From Atrina japonica (taxonomy: Eukaryota; Mollusca; Bivalvia; Pterioida; Pinnidae), in assembly GCA_030159075.1 (NCBI GenBank), contig BROG01000473.1, positions 418,501 through 482,500 on the forward strand: a stretch of DNA of 64,000 nucleotides, given 5' to 3'. The notes under the pieces are model-generated. The model was not told the origin of the DNA, ran no database searches, and worked only from the letters and a program-made list of their open reading frames with translations. Shown piece after piece: positions 23,638-34,760 of the stretch (position 1 is its first letter; every line of letters begins with the position of its first letter). The position numbers and the translations under genes were made by a program.

Positions 23638-24747
23638 ATGCCATTTTACAGAACCACTCCTTCAAATCATTCTGAAATAAACAGACAAGTTGAAGATCTT
23701 TTGAAAAATGATATCATTCAAGAATCAAACAGTGAGTGGCACTCTCCATGTTTGCTTGTCAAGAAGGCTTCTGGTGAATTTCGTCTTGTAACAGATTTTA
23801 GAAAACTGAACAAGATAACAAAACCTATGTCATTTCCTCTCCCTCGCCTTGAATGTGTTTTTGATACTATTGGTCAAAGTCATGCTCAATTTTTTACCAG
23901 TCTAGATCTCCATAGTGCTTTTCTTCAAATTGGTATGCATCCTGACTCAAGACACAAAGCTGCTTTCATCACTCAAAATGGTATTTATGAATACAAACGT
24001 ATGCCATATGGGTTGATGAATGCTCCTGTCTCATTCCAAATGGTCATGACTCAAGTTCTTAGAGGATTAACTTGGCGTCAATGTTTAATCTATCTTGACG
24101 ACATTTTAGTTTTCTCAGAAACTTTCAATGATCATTTGACTCATCTTGATCAAATTTTTGCTCGCTTACGCAATGCAAATCTAAAACTCAAGCCAAGTAA
24201 GTGTGATTTTGCTGCCAAAGAAATCAAATATTTGGGACATATAATTTCTAAACATGGTGTTCAAACTGACCCTGAAAAAACCAAAGCTGTGAGTACCTTT
24301 CCTATACCCAAGACTCAAAAAGATGTCAGATCTTTCTTAGGAATGTGTAACTACTATAGGAAGTTTGTTCAAAATTATTCTAAAATCACTTCTCCTCTCA
24401 ACAACTTACTGTGTAAAGATGTGAAATTTGAATGGACAGATGAATGTCAAAACTCTTTTGATTCTCTCAAAAAGGCCTTAGTATCTTCACCAATTCTATC
24501 TTACCCTGACATGAGCAGAAATTTTACTCTCACTTGTGATGCATCTTCATCAGCTATTGGCTTTGTTCTTGGACAGTTAGATGACAATGGTAAAGAACAT
24601 GTTATTGCATATGGTGGTAGAAGTCTTTCACCATGTGAGAAAAAATGGTCAACTTCAGAACAAGAAATGCTTGCTGTTCTTGAAGGCATTCGCACTTTGT
24701 CCATCATTTTGGAAAATTGTACCCCCTTCAGACATCTTTCGCATTGA
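23638..24747 (+). CDS. Ty3/gypsy reverse transcriptase-RNase H (partial polyprotein)
   Basis: A 369-codon frame. RT runs from about residue 1 to 250. It includes the N-terminal SPCLLVKKASGEFRLVTDFR block (36-55), the TSLDLHSAFLQI palm motif with the first catalytic Asp (87-98), the RMPYGLMNAPVSFQ block (121-134) and the catalytic YLDD (152-155). The connection region with YLGHIIS and RSFLGMCNYYRKF (231-243) follows. RNase H starts at about 295 with the TCDASSSAIGFVLGQ catalytic Asp (299-313) and reaches the STSEQEMLAVLEGIRT Glu helix (338-353). After about residue 353 the family sequence is lost and another sequence is joined in another frame, so the last RNase H residues and the integrase are deleted. 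The ATG is only the first methionine in frame; the real protein was a Gag-Pol polyprotein. The frame has no stops through RT, so the insertion is fairly young. Confidence 0.92.
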   Translation: MPFYRTTPSNHSEINRQVEDLLKNDIIQESNSEWHSPCLLVKKASGEFRLVTDFRKLNKITKPMSFPLPRLECVFDTIGQSHAQFFTSLDLHSAFLQIGMHPDSRHKAAFITQNGIYEYKRMPYGLMNAPVSFQMVMTQVLRGLTWRQCLIYLDDILVFSETFNDHLTHLDQIFARLRNANLKLKPSKCDFAAKEIKYLGHIISKHGVQTDPEKTKAVSTFPIPKTQKDVRSFLGMCNYYRKFVQNYSKITSPLNNLLCKDVKFEWTDECQNSFDSLKKALVSSPILSYPDMSRNFTLTCDASSSAIGFVLGQLDDNGKEHVIAYGGRSLSPCEKKWSTSEQEMLAVLEGIRTLSIILENCTPFRHLSH

Positions 24748-25006
24748 TGTTACTGCATTCCCATTTACTTCAACTATGCAATTTGATTGGATTGGTTTTA
24801 ATGTCACTAACATTTCTGGAACCAGGACTATCAATGTAAAACCAAAGGTATCATTGGATTTCTTCTCTGCTCTTAAAGCAAAGCGTATTACTGAACAACC
24901 CTATGATGTTCACATTTTAGTGTCACATCATAATGTTTATCAATCTTTACCACATCATGGTACATTTATTATTGATACACTAAATCCCAAAGAACATTTG
25001 CCATAA
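24707..25006 (+). CDS. Unidentified 3' ORF between RNase H and the polypurine tract
   Basis: From about 24,725 a frame different from RT reads on as PSDIFRIDVTAFPFTSTMQF, with FFSALKAKRITEQPYDVHIL and a C-terminus TLNPKEHLP, then TAA. It shows no zinc, integrase or GPY/F motifs. It may be the C-terminal end of an additional 3' ORF carried by this retroelement, or host sequence joined by the same deletion that removed the integrase. I do not recognise it and assign no function. Confidence 0.4.
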   Translation, partial: FWKIVPPSDIFRIDVTAFPFTSTMQFDWIGFNVTNISGTRTINVKPKVSLDFFSALKAKRITEQPYDVHILVSHHNVYQSLPHHGTFIIDTLNPKEHLP

Positions 25007-25481
25007 TATGTATTATTGTTGTCAATGTACAAAATCTTTAAATTTTTACATCTTTTTGCACATTTACTTGGAACTTTCAAGATTTTCAGTGTGCATTAAA
25101 TATGTGTTTTGTGGAGTTGTTAAAATGAATATAAACAAAATATTATAAAGACAAACTAAGAACTTATGTGTTTCATTGGAAAACAGTATTTGTGAAAATC
25201 TTTGAGATTATTTCATATTTTTGTTTGTTTTTGCTGCAGCTGTATATATATGTAAATAATACATTTGTTTGTCACTTTTGATTTGGGTAACATTATTGCC
25301 CATATTGTATTTGTTTGAAAAATAGAATGCATTTTGAGTGTCTTTTTCATTTGAATTGTCCTAAACTTGATGTTTATGTATTAACACCTGTTTTTTTTTA
25401 TGATTTCTTGCACATGTATTTTATCCCTAACATGTGGTATATCACTGTATCTTTTTGTACATAAACTTAGTGTAGTGTATT

Positions 25482-25502
25482 AAAAAAAAAAAAAAAAAAA
25501 AA
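25482..25502 (+). repeat. Poly(A) tract in the 3' region of the gypsy element
   Basis: A homopolymer of about 20 A followed by 'caaaaaca', about 60 bp upstream of the polypurine tract. Its position inside the element is unusual for an LTR retrotransposon. Confidence 0.85.
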
Positions 25503-25560
25503 CAAAAACAACATAATGAAGTAATTTTTTTTTTTTGCTTTGAGGACAAAGCTTTTGTAG

Positions 25561-25574
25561 GCAAGGGGGGAAAC
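25561..25574 (+). promoter_or_regulatory. Polypurine tract (plus-strand primer) of the gypsy element
   Basis: GCAAGGGGGGAAAC lies directly before the LTR start TGTTATAG, the expected arrangement for second-strand DNA priming in LTR retrotransposons. Confidence 0.8.
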
Positions 25575-25620
25575 TGTTATAGATAAGTTTAACTTTAATG
25601 AAGTAAACTTTTAATGTAAC
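25571..25620 (+). repeat. Right arm of the perfect 50-bp inverted repeat
   Basis: Partner of 23,438-23,487. Spans the last four PPT-side bases and the first 46 LTR bases. Confidence 0.93.
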
Positions 25621-26400
25621 AGGTTATATCACATGAAATTTCAATTATGAAATTTAATGAATTTTTACCTGAATTTTATAGTTTATTTCACTTGATTTTT
25701 AATACTGCAAATTTACTTAATTTTTACATTAAGTGTTCAAATAAATTTTATTTCAAATATTCAATTTAATATTTATTGAATGATCATTTTTAGACTCGAT
25801 AATTTTCTAAAAAGGAAAAATGTGTTATTTTGCCAAGTCAGTTTTTGTTTTCTAAAGCTTTTTGTTAACAAAGTAAATTCTCTCAGTTTTGACATGTTTC
25901 CTACTCAGTTATCATGTTAATGGACATCTAACAGATGTTTCAGACTTTCGGTAAATAAGAAAATTCTTTAGGATTTCGGCCTCTTTGAAATAAATTCTTT
26001 CGGAAATTGAGTTGACACATTGTACCCTTTTTGGAGATTAATTATTTACTTCGACCGTCGGTCAGCATAATCCCCCTTTGTTCGTAACTCTTTTCTAATG
26101 GACTTTCACACTTTGAACTGTATTATTAACTTAAGTAATTAATGTCAACTCGTCCTGGGAATTATGCAAATTAACTATAGGACATCTGTATCAAGCTTCC
26201 TGATTGGTCAGTGAGAGCAATTCCGATTTAAGCCAGGTGGAAAGCGAATTTACGAAATTCACTTTCCATCTGATGCTTCAATAATAAACGAGTAATTTTT
26301 ATCTAAAACGGAATTTGTTCTCTCTTTCCATTCAGTCAGCAACCAGTAGAAAGCCGAGTGGCATACCTACAAGCTGAATCCCCAGAATTACACAAAATCG
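25575..26400 (+). repeat. 3' LTR of the gypsy element (3' boundary uncertain)
   Basis: Starts with TGTTATAGATAAG right after the PPT. AATAAA at 26,283-26,288 is a plausible polyadenylation signal. No second direct copy exists here, so the end cannot be fixed by comparison; 26,330-26,460 is my best range. Confidence 0.6.
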
Positions 26401-27987
26401 AAAGACTCGTGTGAAATTTATATTAATATTAACCTTATATTTTTGTTTCTCACTTCGTGAAGATAAAAATCACATATATCAATGTAAAACATTGCACTAA
26501 ATTTAATTTTCCGGCAAATGTAGGAAGCGGTTTTGTTTTATTCCGTGGACAGAGATAGCCCGAGGTTCCACGGGGCCTGAATCGTTAACCAGGACTTTTA
26601 GCAAATATCTACTTAATAGTGAATTTCCTTTCTTAAAAGTTTTGCATTTATTTATGATACTTTTCAATATTATTTATTAGCCAAAAACACGAAATATCAA
26701 TTTAAAGGGGAAATAACTTTCTTAAGAGTTGATTTGAAGATTTTCTGTTTTTGAAAACCTTTGCAGGCTAAACAGTTTTGGTTTTTACTCTTTCTCTCTA
26801 TCAAATATACTTTTCAAGACAATGACCAAAAAGAATCACAGAGGAAGTGATAATTTCTGTCCTCTCAGATTCTGTAGATCATTACATGTCGAACATTTTT
26901 ATTTCTTTTGATCTATTGCACTTCTTGAAATAATGACCAAAAATATAAAAACAAATTTATGAGGGGAAATTAATCGCATAAACGTCGATATAACAATATC
27001 CTCCTTGTTGACATTTTTGCTTCTTTCACTTTCTCTCTATCTATTATACTACACGATAAATGTTCAAAAACTTTGTCAATCCGCTTAAAGCTGAACAAGG
27101 AAGATAAAAAGCTTTTGAACTTAGAATTAAAAACATGTGTTAAATAAAATGTTTTTTCTTATACATTCCCACTTCATCTCCTTACACTGCAAACATATTT
27201 GTAATTGATTCAATGAACAATCCAGTCTCACAACAGGTATAAAAGGCGGATTAGTTATATTGGTCGTCATACCTGTACTCCCAACGCGAAACGTGGGGAG
27301 GCTGAATAAAACCCACGGATTCTTAGTCTTACCCGTACTTCTAAAAAAATAAACATCTGTTCCTCAAGTATCTGTATCTGTAGGCCTATCTGTATGGATA
27401 CGCCGTAGGATCGCTGTTGGGCTTTAACACGACGGATGGTGGAGACTTAGTCGCGATGTTCTGCGGCGTGGGTTTGAATGATATTGCTCCCTTACAGTTC
27501 ACGGTTTGTTCTACTCCACAGCTGAACTCTCGAAGAATGAATGTATAAACTGTTCCGTGTTATGTTTAGGAATTATGATTGCTTTACATAAATTTAAGAA
27601 TCATATCGAACAGAAAATTAAAGTGCATCCATTTAAAAAACTACGGTTTTAAATAATTCATTATGCTCCAAATGTTTAATTTATTTGTATCAATGCTACA
27701 TTTCACCGAATATATGCACAATTTCTGGTAATATGAATCACTACCATAGCCTCTCAGTGTAGTTTTGATGCAGATGTACCATCATATTCCTTTTAACTCC
27801 ACCATTTTAGCAAAGAATCGCCTAATTGCTAATCAGTAATTGTACCATTTCGTGATATTTTTCACGGTATCTTAAAATTAAAAACTGCGTAATAAATGTT
27901 CAAATTTATTCAATACACATTGTCCAAGTGCCTGTTTATGAATGTAGGATATAAATGAGTTATATTTATATTAATCTTGATAAGTCC
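26401..27987. other. Non-coding stretch with an LTR- or promoter-like patch
   Basis: No gene recognised. Around 27,237-27,355 a TATAAAAG is followed by two AATAAA signals (about 27,305 and 27,347) and a GC-richer patch. This arrangement could be a solo LTR, but I found no partner copy. Confidence 0.35.
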
Positions 27988-28220
27988 AGAAAAAAAAGGT
28001 TGGAAAAGTCAAGAAGGAAAAAGTTGGAAAACCCAAGGAAAAAGTTGAAAATTCCGAGAAAAAAGTGGGAAAAGCCAACTTTAAAGATGGCAAAACGAGA
28101 AAAAGGTTGAAAAGCCAACTTTAAAGTTTGAAAAACGAGAAAAAAGTTGGAAATTATAAGAAAAAAGTTGGAAATTCCATGAAAAAAGTTGGAAAAGCCA
28201 ACTTTAAAGTTGACAAAAGG
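27988..28220 (+). repeat. Minisatellite, purine-rich, about 20-30 bp variable unit
   Basis: Repeated variants of 'gaaaaaagttggaaa' alternating with 'agccaactttaaag'. The two halves 'aaagttgg' and 'ccaacttt' are complementary, so single strands could form small hairpins. Strong purine bias on this strand. Confidence 0.85.
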
Positions 28221-28674
28221 AAAATTAAAAAATAAGGTGGCCCTAAAACGCTTCTGTATATAATAGTATCATTACACTTCAATATTAAAACATGTTTAAG
28301 AAATCCAATATTTCAATCACTGACACAAATCAGTTATATTTACAGATAAGACACATTGTACAATTTAATGTGTATTTGTAGGTTTCTTATTTGAACATAT
28401 ACATCTGTACATCAGTTCATGATGTTGTATGCAAGATACATGTTTTTATTAAATGATGAGATTCCCAACATCAAGGGCTTTTTATTTTCTGTTCTACATA
28501 TGCATAGCATTAAACATCCGAATATGTGCATACATTTGTACGTTGGTGATTAATCTTATCATTGTTTAGGATACAAGTACATCTTCAGTATATTAAATAA
28601 TATGATAAACATATTGCTTAAATATACATGTAGTTCACTTGTATTCTTCATACATTCTGTATACTTCCCTTTCT

Positions 28675-30485
28675 TGTTAGCCCTTCGGGTCAGGTGAGCT
28701 ATTGTCATCACTTGGCGTCTGTCCGACGTAAATTTTCTAAAAAATCTTCTACTCTGAAACCACCAGGCAATATGGAACCAAACTTGGCCACAAACATCCT
28801 TGGGTTGTCTTGCAACAAATTGTATCCGGTATGCTTGTCGATCATCCAACATGGCCGCCATACCTATAAAGAGAACAAAGGGTAAAACTGTAGTTTTTGG
28901 CAAATAGTTCAAAACCGAAACAAAACGCGTCAAAACTAATAAGCCAGAAATGATCAGCAGGACAAGATCTATCTACCCTCTGATGACCTGATTTTGAGTT
29001 ATTGCCCCTGAAATGTGGATTTTTAATAATTGTCGGACTTTTTCGCTATTTTTTCTAAAATGATACAAAATTCGTCAATACTAAATCGCCAGAATTTATC
29101 AGCAGGACAAGATCTATCTACCCTGAAAATTTCGGTGAGTCTGATGACCTGATTTTGAGTTATTGCCCCTGAAATGTTGATTTTTAATAATTGTCGGACC
29201 TTTTTAGCTATTTTTTCTAAAATGATACAAAATTCGTCAATACTAAATGGCCAGAATTTATCAGCAGGACAAGATCTAATTACCCTGAAAATTTCGGATG
29301 TGTCTGATGGCCTGATTTTGAGTTATTGCCCCTGAAATGTTGGATATTTAGTGATTTTCGGATTTTTTGCTACTTTTTCTAAAATGATACAAAATGCGTC
29401 AAAACTAACTGGTCAAAATTATCAGTGGGACAAGATCTACCTGTTTAAAAAATTTTGGAAGAATCTAATATACTGATTTTGTGTTATGGCTCCTGAGTTT
29501 CAGCGATTTTCATAGTTTTGGGCTAATATCCCCAAAGCTATACGAGCTAGATTGAAAGTATAAATTGCAAATGTGATCAGCAACACAAGATCTATGTTTC
29601 ATGATAATGTCTGAAAAATCTTTACTTCCTGCTTTGGAAAAAAATCCCCCTGAAACGTTGATTTTTAGTGATTTTCATAGTTTTTTTACCATTAACTCTA
29701 AAATCCCAAAATTTGTTTTTTTCAAGCAGTTTTATGTAGCACATGCTCGTGATATCCAATGTGAGAATTTTCTCTATTTTTGGCGTTATGTGCTGAAAAT
29801 TATAAGAAAAAGAAAAAAAAATGATGTATTAAAGGTCCTTTACTAAAATTGCCCAAAGTTTTCCAATCTGCCAAATAACATGGCCGCCAGCGCAAGCCAT
29901 CGTTCAACGTTAGACCCTATGGCGAAAAACATTTTGGTCATCTCCTCTGAAACTACTAAAGCAAATTGAACCAAACTTTGCAGGAATGATATATGGAAGG
30001 CCCTTTACCAAAACACATGACTGCCTGTTTAGAATATACCATAGTTTAACATTGGACCCTATGTGAAAATCATAATTTGATTATCTCTAAAACTACTGAA
30101 CCAAGTTGAACGAAAGTTAACAGGAATGATGCAATTAAGGCCCTTTAGTAAGATTGCTCAATTTTTTTCCGTTCCACCAAAAAACATGGCCACCAGCGCA
30201 AAACATGGTTTAACATTGAACCAATAGGGAAACACATACAAAGATATTCTCAACCTCTGAAACCGCCAGGCCAGTTGGAATCAAACATTGTCACAATAGT
30301 CTTTGGTTGATCCCCTGTAAATATGGTGTACAGCTGGTCCACATACCATCCAGGAAGGCTTCCAATGGGTAATGTAGTTTAACATTGGATTCTATGGGAA
30401 ACACATTTGAAACTGCTTTGCAAATTGAAACTAAATTTGGTCAGTACAGTCCAAGTGAGCCATACAGGCTTTTGGGAGTCTCTAG
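28675..30485 (+). repeat. Gene-associated dispersed repeat with internal tandem units
   Basis: Opens with 'ttagcccttcgggtcaggtg' and 'agctattgtcatcacttggc'. Then come at least four tandem units of about 146-162 bp marked by 'atcagcaggacaagatct' (about 28,952, 29,098, 29,260, and degenerate near 29,420). 'gattttgagttattgcccct' follows in each of the first three. From about 29,830, three further degenerate units carry 'acatggccgccagcgcaa' or similar with 'aaactactgaa.caa.ttgaa'. It closes near 30,450 with 'gtgagccatacaggctt'. Non-coding; I recall this as a common bivalve repeat. Confidence 0.7.
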
Positions 30486-30633
30486 TTAAATATACTAAAC
30501 AATTTAAAACGTTCAAATACATTCTATTTACTCAAATATATGACTAAATATTTTAGTAAGTTTGCATATTATATACCGTACACATTACGTGTATGATGTA
30601 CGATGTACATGTTTATTTTTTTATCATTTATAC

Positions 30634-30800
30634 CGCCAATAAGGAACGAGTTGAATTGCCAACACAGTCAGACGAAGTTTATTCATGACATCAATCCACA
30701 TCGTACACTATACCATAATAATAAAAAACCAGAGAGCTACGTAAAGGGGGAGAGCTATCAAATGTCTTACAATGAACAGTAACTCTTACATACTGGCGCA
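30634..30800 (-). repeat. 3' LTR of the 5.4-kb element
   Basis: Aligns along its whole length with 35,911-36,075 ('gccaataaggaacgagttga', 'aataataaaaaaccagagag', 'tgtcttacaatgaacagta'). Its minus-strand terminal CA is mutated to CG here and is intact in the other LTR. Confidence 0.88.
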
Positions 30801-30816
30801 ATTTCTTTTCTCTTAT
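30801..30816 (-). promoter_or_regulatory. Polypurine tract of the 5.4-kb element
   Basis: The plus strand reads 'atttcttttctcttat', i.e. purine-rich AAGAGAAAAGAAAT on the minus strand, touching the 3' LTR. Confidence 0.7.
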
Positions 30817-31136
30817 CTTAAGAAAAACAAATGTCTTTTGGGGGGGAAATTAAATTTATTAAGCATATAACTGTATGCACGGGTAGCTTGTCAATTTAGT
30901 ACAAGTATACAACAAAAATAAAACATTAGAAGAAAGTAATGAAATGTTCATAAATGAATGATTGTCTATTCACTAAAACACAGTGGCTGACTAGCATAGA
31001 ACTGTGTGTAAAAGGGTTAAGCTTTCACTTGGGTACAGGTACACTGTACACTACACAACTAAAAGTAAAACATTAGGAAAACATATTGAAATATTCATAA
31101 ATGAGGCTTACAGGCCTGCTGTGGATGCGACTGATT

Positions 31137-31571
31137 CTAATTATCAGAACCTGATACCTGAGAGTCTGTGAATTGATTTGACACGGAAGAATGTACAACA
31201 GGTTCAGAGTTTGTGTATATATCTGGAGGGGAGGAGAGTAGGGTGGGTACTGACTCGGGGACTAAGGAATTATCAATTCTTTGAGGGACGTCTATGTTTT
31301 GACAATGTTCATTTTGGAGAGACAATTATATCATCAGCCTCCTCAGTGTCTCCGTTATATGATCAGAATTAAATGTACCCGGTTTTGGAACCTCAGAGGG
31401 TATGCGATAACACTCATTTAATTTAATTTTGTAGGAATTAGAGCGAGGTTTGTTTCCAATGAATTTCTTTATGTAGCACCCGTCATCAGCGATTGACACA
31501 ACAATATATTTAGGGCGCACCCTAGTTTTGTCTTTATCTGTGTACAAATAAACCAGATCTCCAACAGACAT
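31137..31571 (-). pseudogene. Integrase C-terminal domain and tail
   Basis: Frame 31,571-31,326 starts MSVGDLVYLYTDKDKTRVRP and continues with IVVSIADDGCYIKKF. This is the SH3-like C-terminal DNA-binding fold region that follows the catalytic core in these integrases. A Ser/Pro-rich tail is in another frame at 31,325-31,137, separated by a stop at the boundary. Belongs to the integrase upstream on the minus strand. Confidence 0.65.
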
Positions 31572-31572
31572 T

Positions 31573-32622
31573 TCATGTTCGATTTCGATAAAGAGCTGCT
31601 AACGTGGTTGGATTGACGACGGTTAGTGGTTTGTTGAATAACATCTTTGTCCATAATAGGCAATTGCTCATGAGTAATTGGTTGCGTTGTGTGTACAATT
31701 CACGTGCAGAGAGACCTGAACTTCGAAAGCGAGAGTTCAAGCGAACAACAGCGATAGAGAGATTGATGTGTGTGACAGGGTCATCACCTGGTTCTTGTCT
31801 CAACAGTTAGTGGATCAATGCACCAATAGCTTTCTCTGCAATTGGATTTTTGTTGGTACTTTTTACACGGCCAATTTCTGTGTTGATACGAAAGCGTCCT
31901 TAAAGCTTGTCTTCGTGCATTGCCATAAATCCAGGAGCTGGATCAACACGCACTACAGCTCGTGGACCATCAAGTGGGTATAGTTCCATGCATAGTCTGA
32001 GTAATGCATCTCGTAAGGTTTCACATTTATCATCAGGTATACTGGTAGCAGTTGTGTAAGTGGTAATAGATTGGCGTAGAACAAATATCAATTCACGATT
32101 TCGTTTATTGACATCAGCTGCAGAGTTCATTCCGATGGCAACGGGAGGTAAATCTGATGACTGTTCTTCATAAGTTGTCGGAAACTTACGTAGTGCAGCA
32201 CAATTGTGACACGACTCATATCCGTGTTCAATAGATTGAGATATGTCTAGGGCATTAAAGATACGTTTAATAAGCATAAACATTTGATGTTTGGTTGGAT
32301 GGTCTAAGCGGATATGAAGTGCTGTAACAAGCCCACCAAGAAGGCCACGAGGTACTATTATGAGTTCAGATGGGGGTTGTAATGAGTCATTTCGTGGTAC
32401 GACAAGAAGGTCGTCGTTTGCTATAGTAGCAACGTTCAAGTAGCGTTTGACATCTCTTATGTTGGTGATTTTTTTGGAGGGTCTTGTTTCCTGCTTAAGA
32501 TCAGCACGGACCCTTCTCAAGTCTGGGCAATTTGCTTGGATAATTATCCAGGCAGAACGTGTGGTGAACGGTAAAGTCTCCAAGTTGTTCAGAATATCTT
32601 GACTTTTGACAGAGCGTACCAC
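31573..32622 (-). pseudogene. Integrase (zinc-binding and catalytic core), broken
   Basis: Frame 32,622-31,900 has an N-terminal HHCC zinc module: His residues in LHIRLDHPTKHQM, then CHNC, residues roughly 110-146. It then has a core beginning that ends with VRVDPAPGFMAM, carrying a catalytic-type Asp. The frame shifts near 31,900; the end of the core (LNSRFRSSGLSARELYTQRN) continues at 31,803-31,573. It would have inserted the cDNA copy into host DNA. Dead because of the frame break. Confidence 0.75.
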
Positions 32623-32629
32623 AGAATCT

Positions 32630-33056
32630 CAAATTTGAATGATAAAGTTACATATTTGGAAGGATGGGTTGTTGCATTCGGGTGCTTTTCTGCTAGCAAA
32701 ATATGATGGAACATTAGCAGACCCAGCAAAGTACTGTAAATCAATTTGATATCAGCTGGCTACTGACAAGAATAAAGTCACTCTACGGCTTGCGGAGAAC
32801 TCACCACGGCGAAGTTTTTATAGAGCCTGCACGCATGCCTTGTTATCTGACTGGATTATGTATGGAGTGAAGTGTTTCACTGCTGCTGCAATGCACAATG
32901 CCTCTATCTTGCATTACAGCCATGTAACTTGATGCTTACGAAGTTTGGCACTAAAGAATCCGGCGAGGTGTATTTTGTTATTTTGCATGATATACAATGT
33001 AACACCAATACCGCATTTGCCAACTGAACCATATGTTGCTATCCAGAGGTAGTCAC
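32630..33056 (-). pseudogene. RNase H region, multiple stops
   Basis: In-frame minus-strand pieces read GIGVTLYIMQNNKIHLAGFF, then SAKLRKHQVTWL, then [18 protein letters not shown], then RRGEFSASRR. At least four stop codons intervene. Position (directly after RT) and pattern fit RNase H of this family. Confidence 0.6.
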
Positions 33057-33536
33057 TTAGTCTGGGTAATACAATCTCCTTGGTGTTCTTGAACTTATTA
33101 TGTGCAATGTTAAAGTGTTGTACAAGATGGTCGATCCAAAGAATTTTGTCTTTGGATTGATGACCCCAATGTGATTTTCGAGTGGTGAGAGTGTTTGTGC
33201 GCAGTTTGGCAGGACGCGAGGAAGGACTTTGTAAGCACCAATGAATGAGCGTAATCCATGGACAGTTTCTAGCAGCTTAAACGAGGCAAGTGTAGATATT
33301 TTGGCAGATAGGCGGCCTTGTGACCACACCCATCCCAAAATTGTCGTAGAACGTTGGCAAATAGTAGACTTGGATGACGACAATTTAAGGCCACAGATAT
33401 GTAGGGCCTTCATGACACTAGCCCAATAGCTCTTCAGGACTGTTTCCGCACAGTTTCTGCTTGAAGTTGGTCTCCCAGAACACGACACATAAGCTCTTGT
33501 AAAGCAGTTTCTGACCCATGACACACTTATGGGCAC
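33057..33536 (-). pseudogene. Reverse transcriptase, C-terminal half
   Basis: A 159-codon frame with ILGWVWSQGRLSAK and TVHGLRSFIGAYKVLPRVLP followed by a PLE-type connection (TLSPLENHIG). These are the thumb and connection blocks of this retroelement family. The catalytic YxDD region upstream is damaged (no clean frame at 33,540-33,850). Confidence 0.7.
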
Positions 33537-33856
33537 ACCCTTATATAGGGTAACTATGCCACAATACTTAAATGACGGTTTTCATAAGGCAAGGCTATTT
33601 GATAAAATGCGCTGATCAAATAGGTCACAATAAGGTGCTTCCACTGTGCAGTGTAGAGTCGACTTCTGGCATAAGAGAGATTGTGGTTTGAAGTATCTCC
33701 CCAAATCTTCAAATGCAGTTACTAACCTGTGTCATCCATTTGCTTTGGAGACGAGGAATGATGTATTAAGATATTCCACAGTAACACCGAGTTCTTCTGG
33801 CTTTCTTAGAAACCCAAGAGATTCTAGTTCATCACATTTTTGTTTTCGTTGGAATA

Positions 33857-34087
33857 TCAGTAAGTCTCTGTGGAATACTGGGCGAGACGTCCTTTCCGTT
33901 GAGGGGGTTGTGTAGGGCCAATATTCATGGTTGCTTCAAACCTGCCTATGGCTCCGTTAAAACCAGAAAAGCTGGGATCAAAAAGTGGGTCGTTTTCACG
34001 CAGTGCTTGCTGAAAACCTTGACGTTGACCATTAGTAAAGATATTATCAGGATCCACTTTTATTGAATCGGAGAAATGTGGATCCAT
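33857..34087 (-). pseudogene. Reverse transcriptase, N-terminal start
   Basis: Frame with IKVDPDNIFTNGQRQGFQQA, then DPSFSGFNGAIGRFEATMNI and PPQRKGRLAQY, the entry segment of RT in this family (the loop before the fingers). Followed by frame damage. Confidence 0.6.
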
Positions 34088-34142
34088 GTGCCCTACAGCA
34101 GTTTGTACAGGTACATGTGATTGTCGGCTGGTAGGGGTGTTT

Positions 34143-34760
34143 TCAGTTATCTCTGAAACTGTAGCCGTAGGTAAGATTTAACAAGTATTCATTTTTCTTC
34201 AGGTGTTTAGGATCATTAGTATTGTTTGTAAGGCGGATTTTGCTAACGACTACCTCTTGTATATTAGGGTTTGGCCATAGGGTATCATTGTCACGACGGT
34301 CAGTGCGAGGTTCAACAGCTACTATGCCTTCGGGGGATATTTGTATGCCCTGCGGTAATATTAGTTCGATGTGTGACCCAGGCCAGAGAGTAGTAGCCAG
34401 GGATTTCATAACGAAAGCCTGAGTACGGCGAATGTGATTGTGTTTAGAGTATCGTCTTGGCATGTTATACTCAATAATATGTGATTCACCTACCATAATC
34501 TGGTGTCGGGCTGGTCGAATACTTATGTCGTTACGGGACATAAACGGGGTTCCAGCTAGGAAGTCAATATCTAAGTCAGTAACATGTAATACAGCATTGT
34601 CAAATGTAACATCAAAGTGTGTCTCGCCTACAATCTAGAGGGGTGTACTGCCATCAGCCTGGATGGCATTCTGATTGGATGACTGAATTTTGACTCCAAT
34701 TTGTTGAGCAGTTGAAGATTTAATCATGCTTATTTCTGCTCCACTGTCCAGTGTAATGTG
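34143..34760 (-). pseudogene. Aspartic protease (retropepsin) region with D-S-G active site
   Basis: Near 34,755 the minus strand reads HITLDSGAEISMIKSSTAQQ, a retropepsin active-site motif with Ser in the D-T/S-G triad. One in-frame stop follows at about 34,635. The frame then continues to FLAGTPFMSRND, a typical protease C-terminal pattern. ORF 34,541-34,143 holds the downstream linker. The protease would process the polyprotein; the stop makes it nonfunctional here. Confidence 0.7.

Larger units (their letters stand above)
23438..26400 (+). mobile_element. Truncated Ty3/gypsy LTR retrotransposon with 5' end replaced by an inverted LTR tip
   Basis: Order on the plus strand: inverted 50-bp LTR/PPT tip (23,438-23,487), C-terminal end of the protease, reverse transcriptase, most of RNase H, an unidentified 3' ORF, a polypurine tract (25,561-25,574) and a 3' LTR starting TGTTATAG at 25,575. 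Gag, most of the protease, the end of RNase H and the integrase are missing. The 3' LTR end was not located (placed roughly at 26,400; AATAAA at 26,283-26,288 lies within it). No 5' LTR in direct orientation exists, so it cannot transpose by itself. Confidence 0.8.

Noticed and set aside
23638..24747. Calling the RT-RNase H frame a functional host gene
   Set aside because: It is truncated at both ends, flanked by PPT and LTR, and lacks gag and integrase.
27988..28220. Possible CRISPR-like array
   Set aside because: Units vary in length and sequence, no unique spacers, and the context is eukaryotic.
34222..34638. Plus-strand ORFs in the 5.4-kb retroelement
   Set aside because: Antisense shadows of the protease region.
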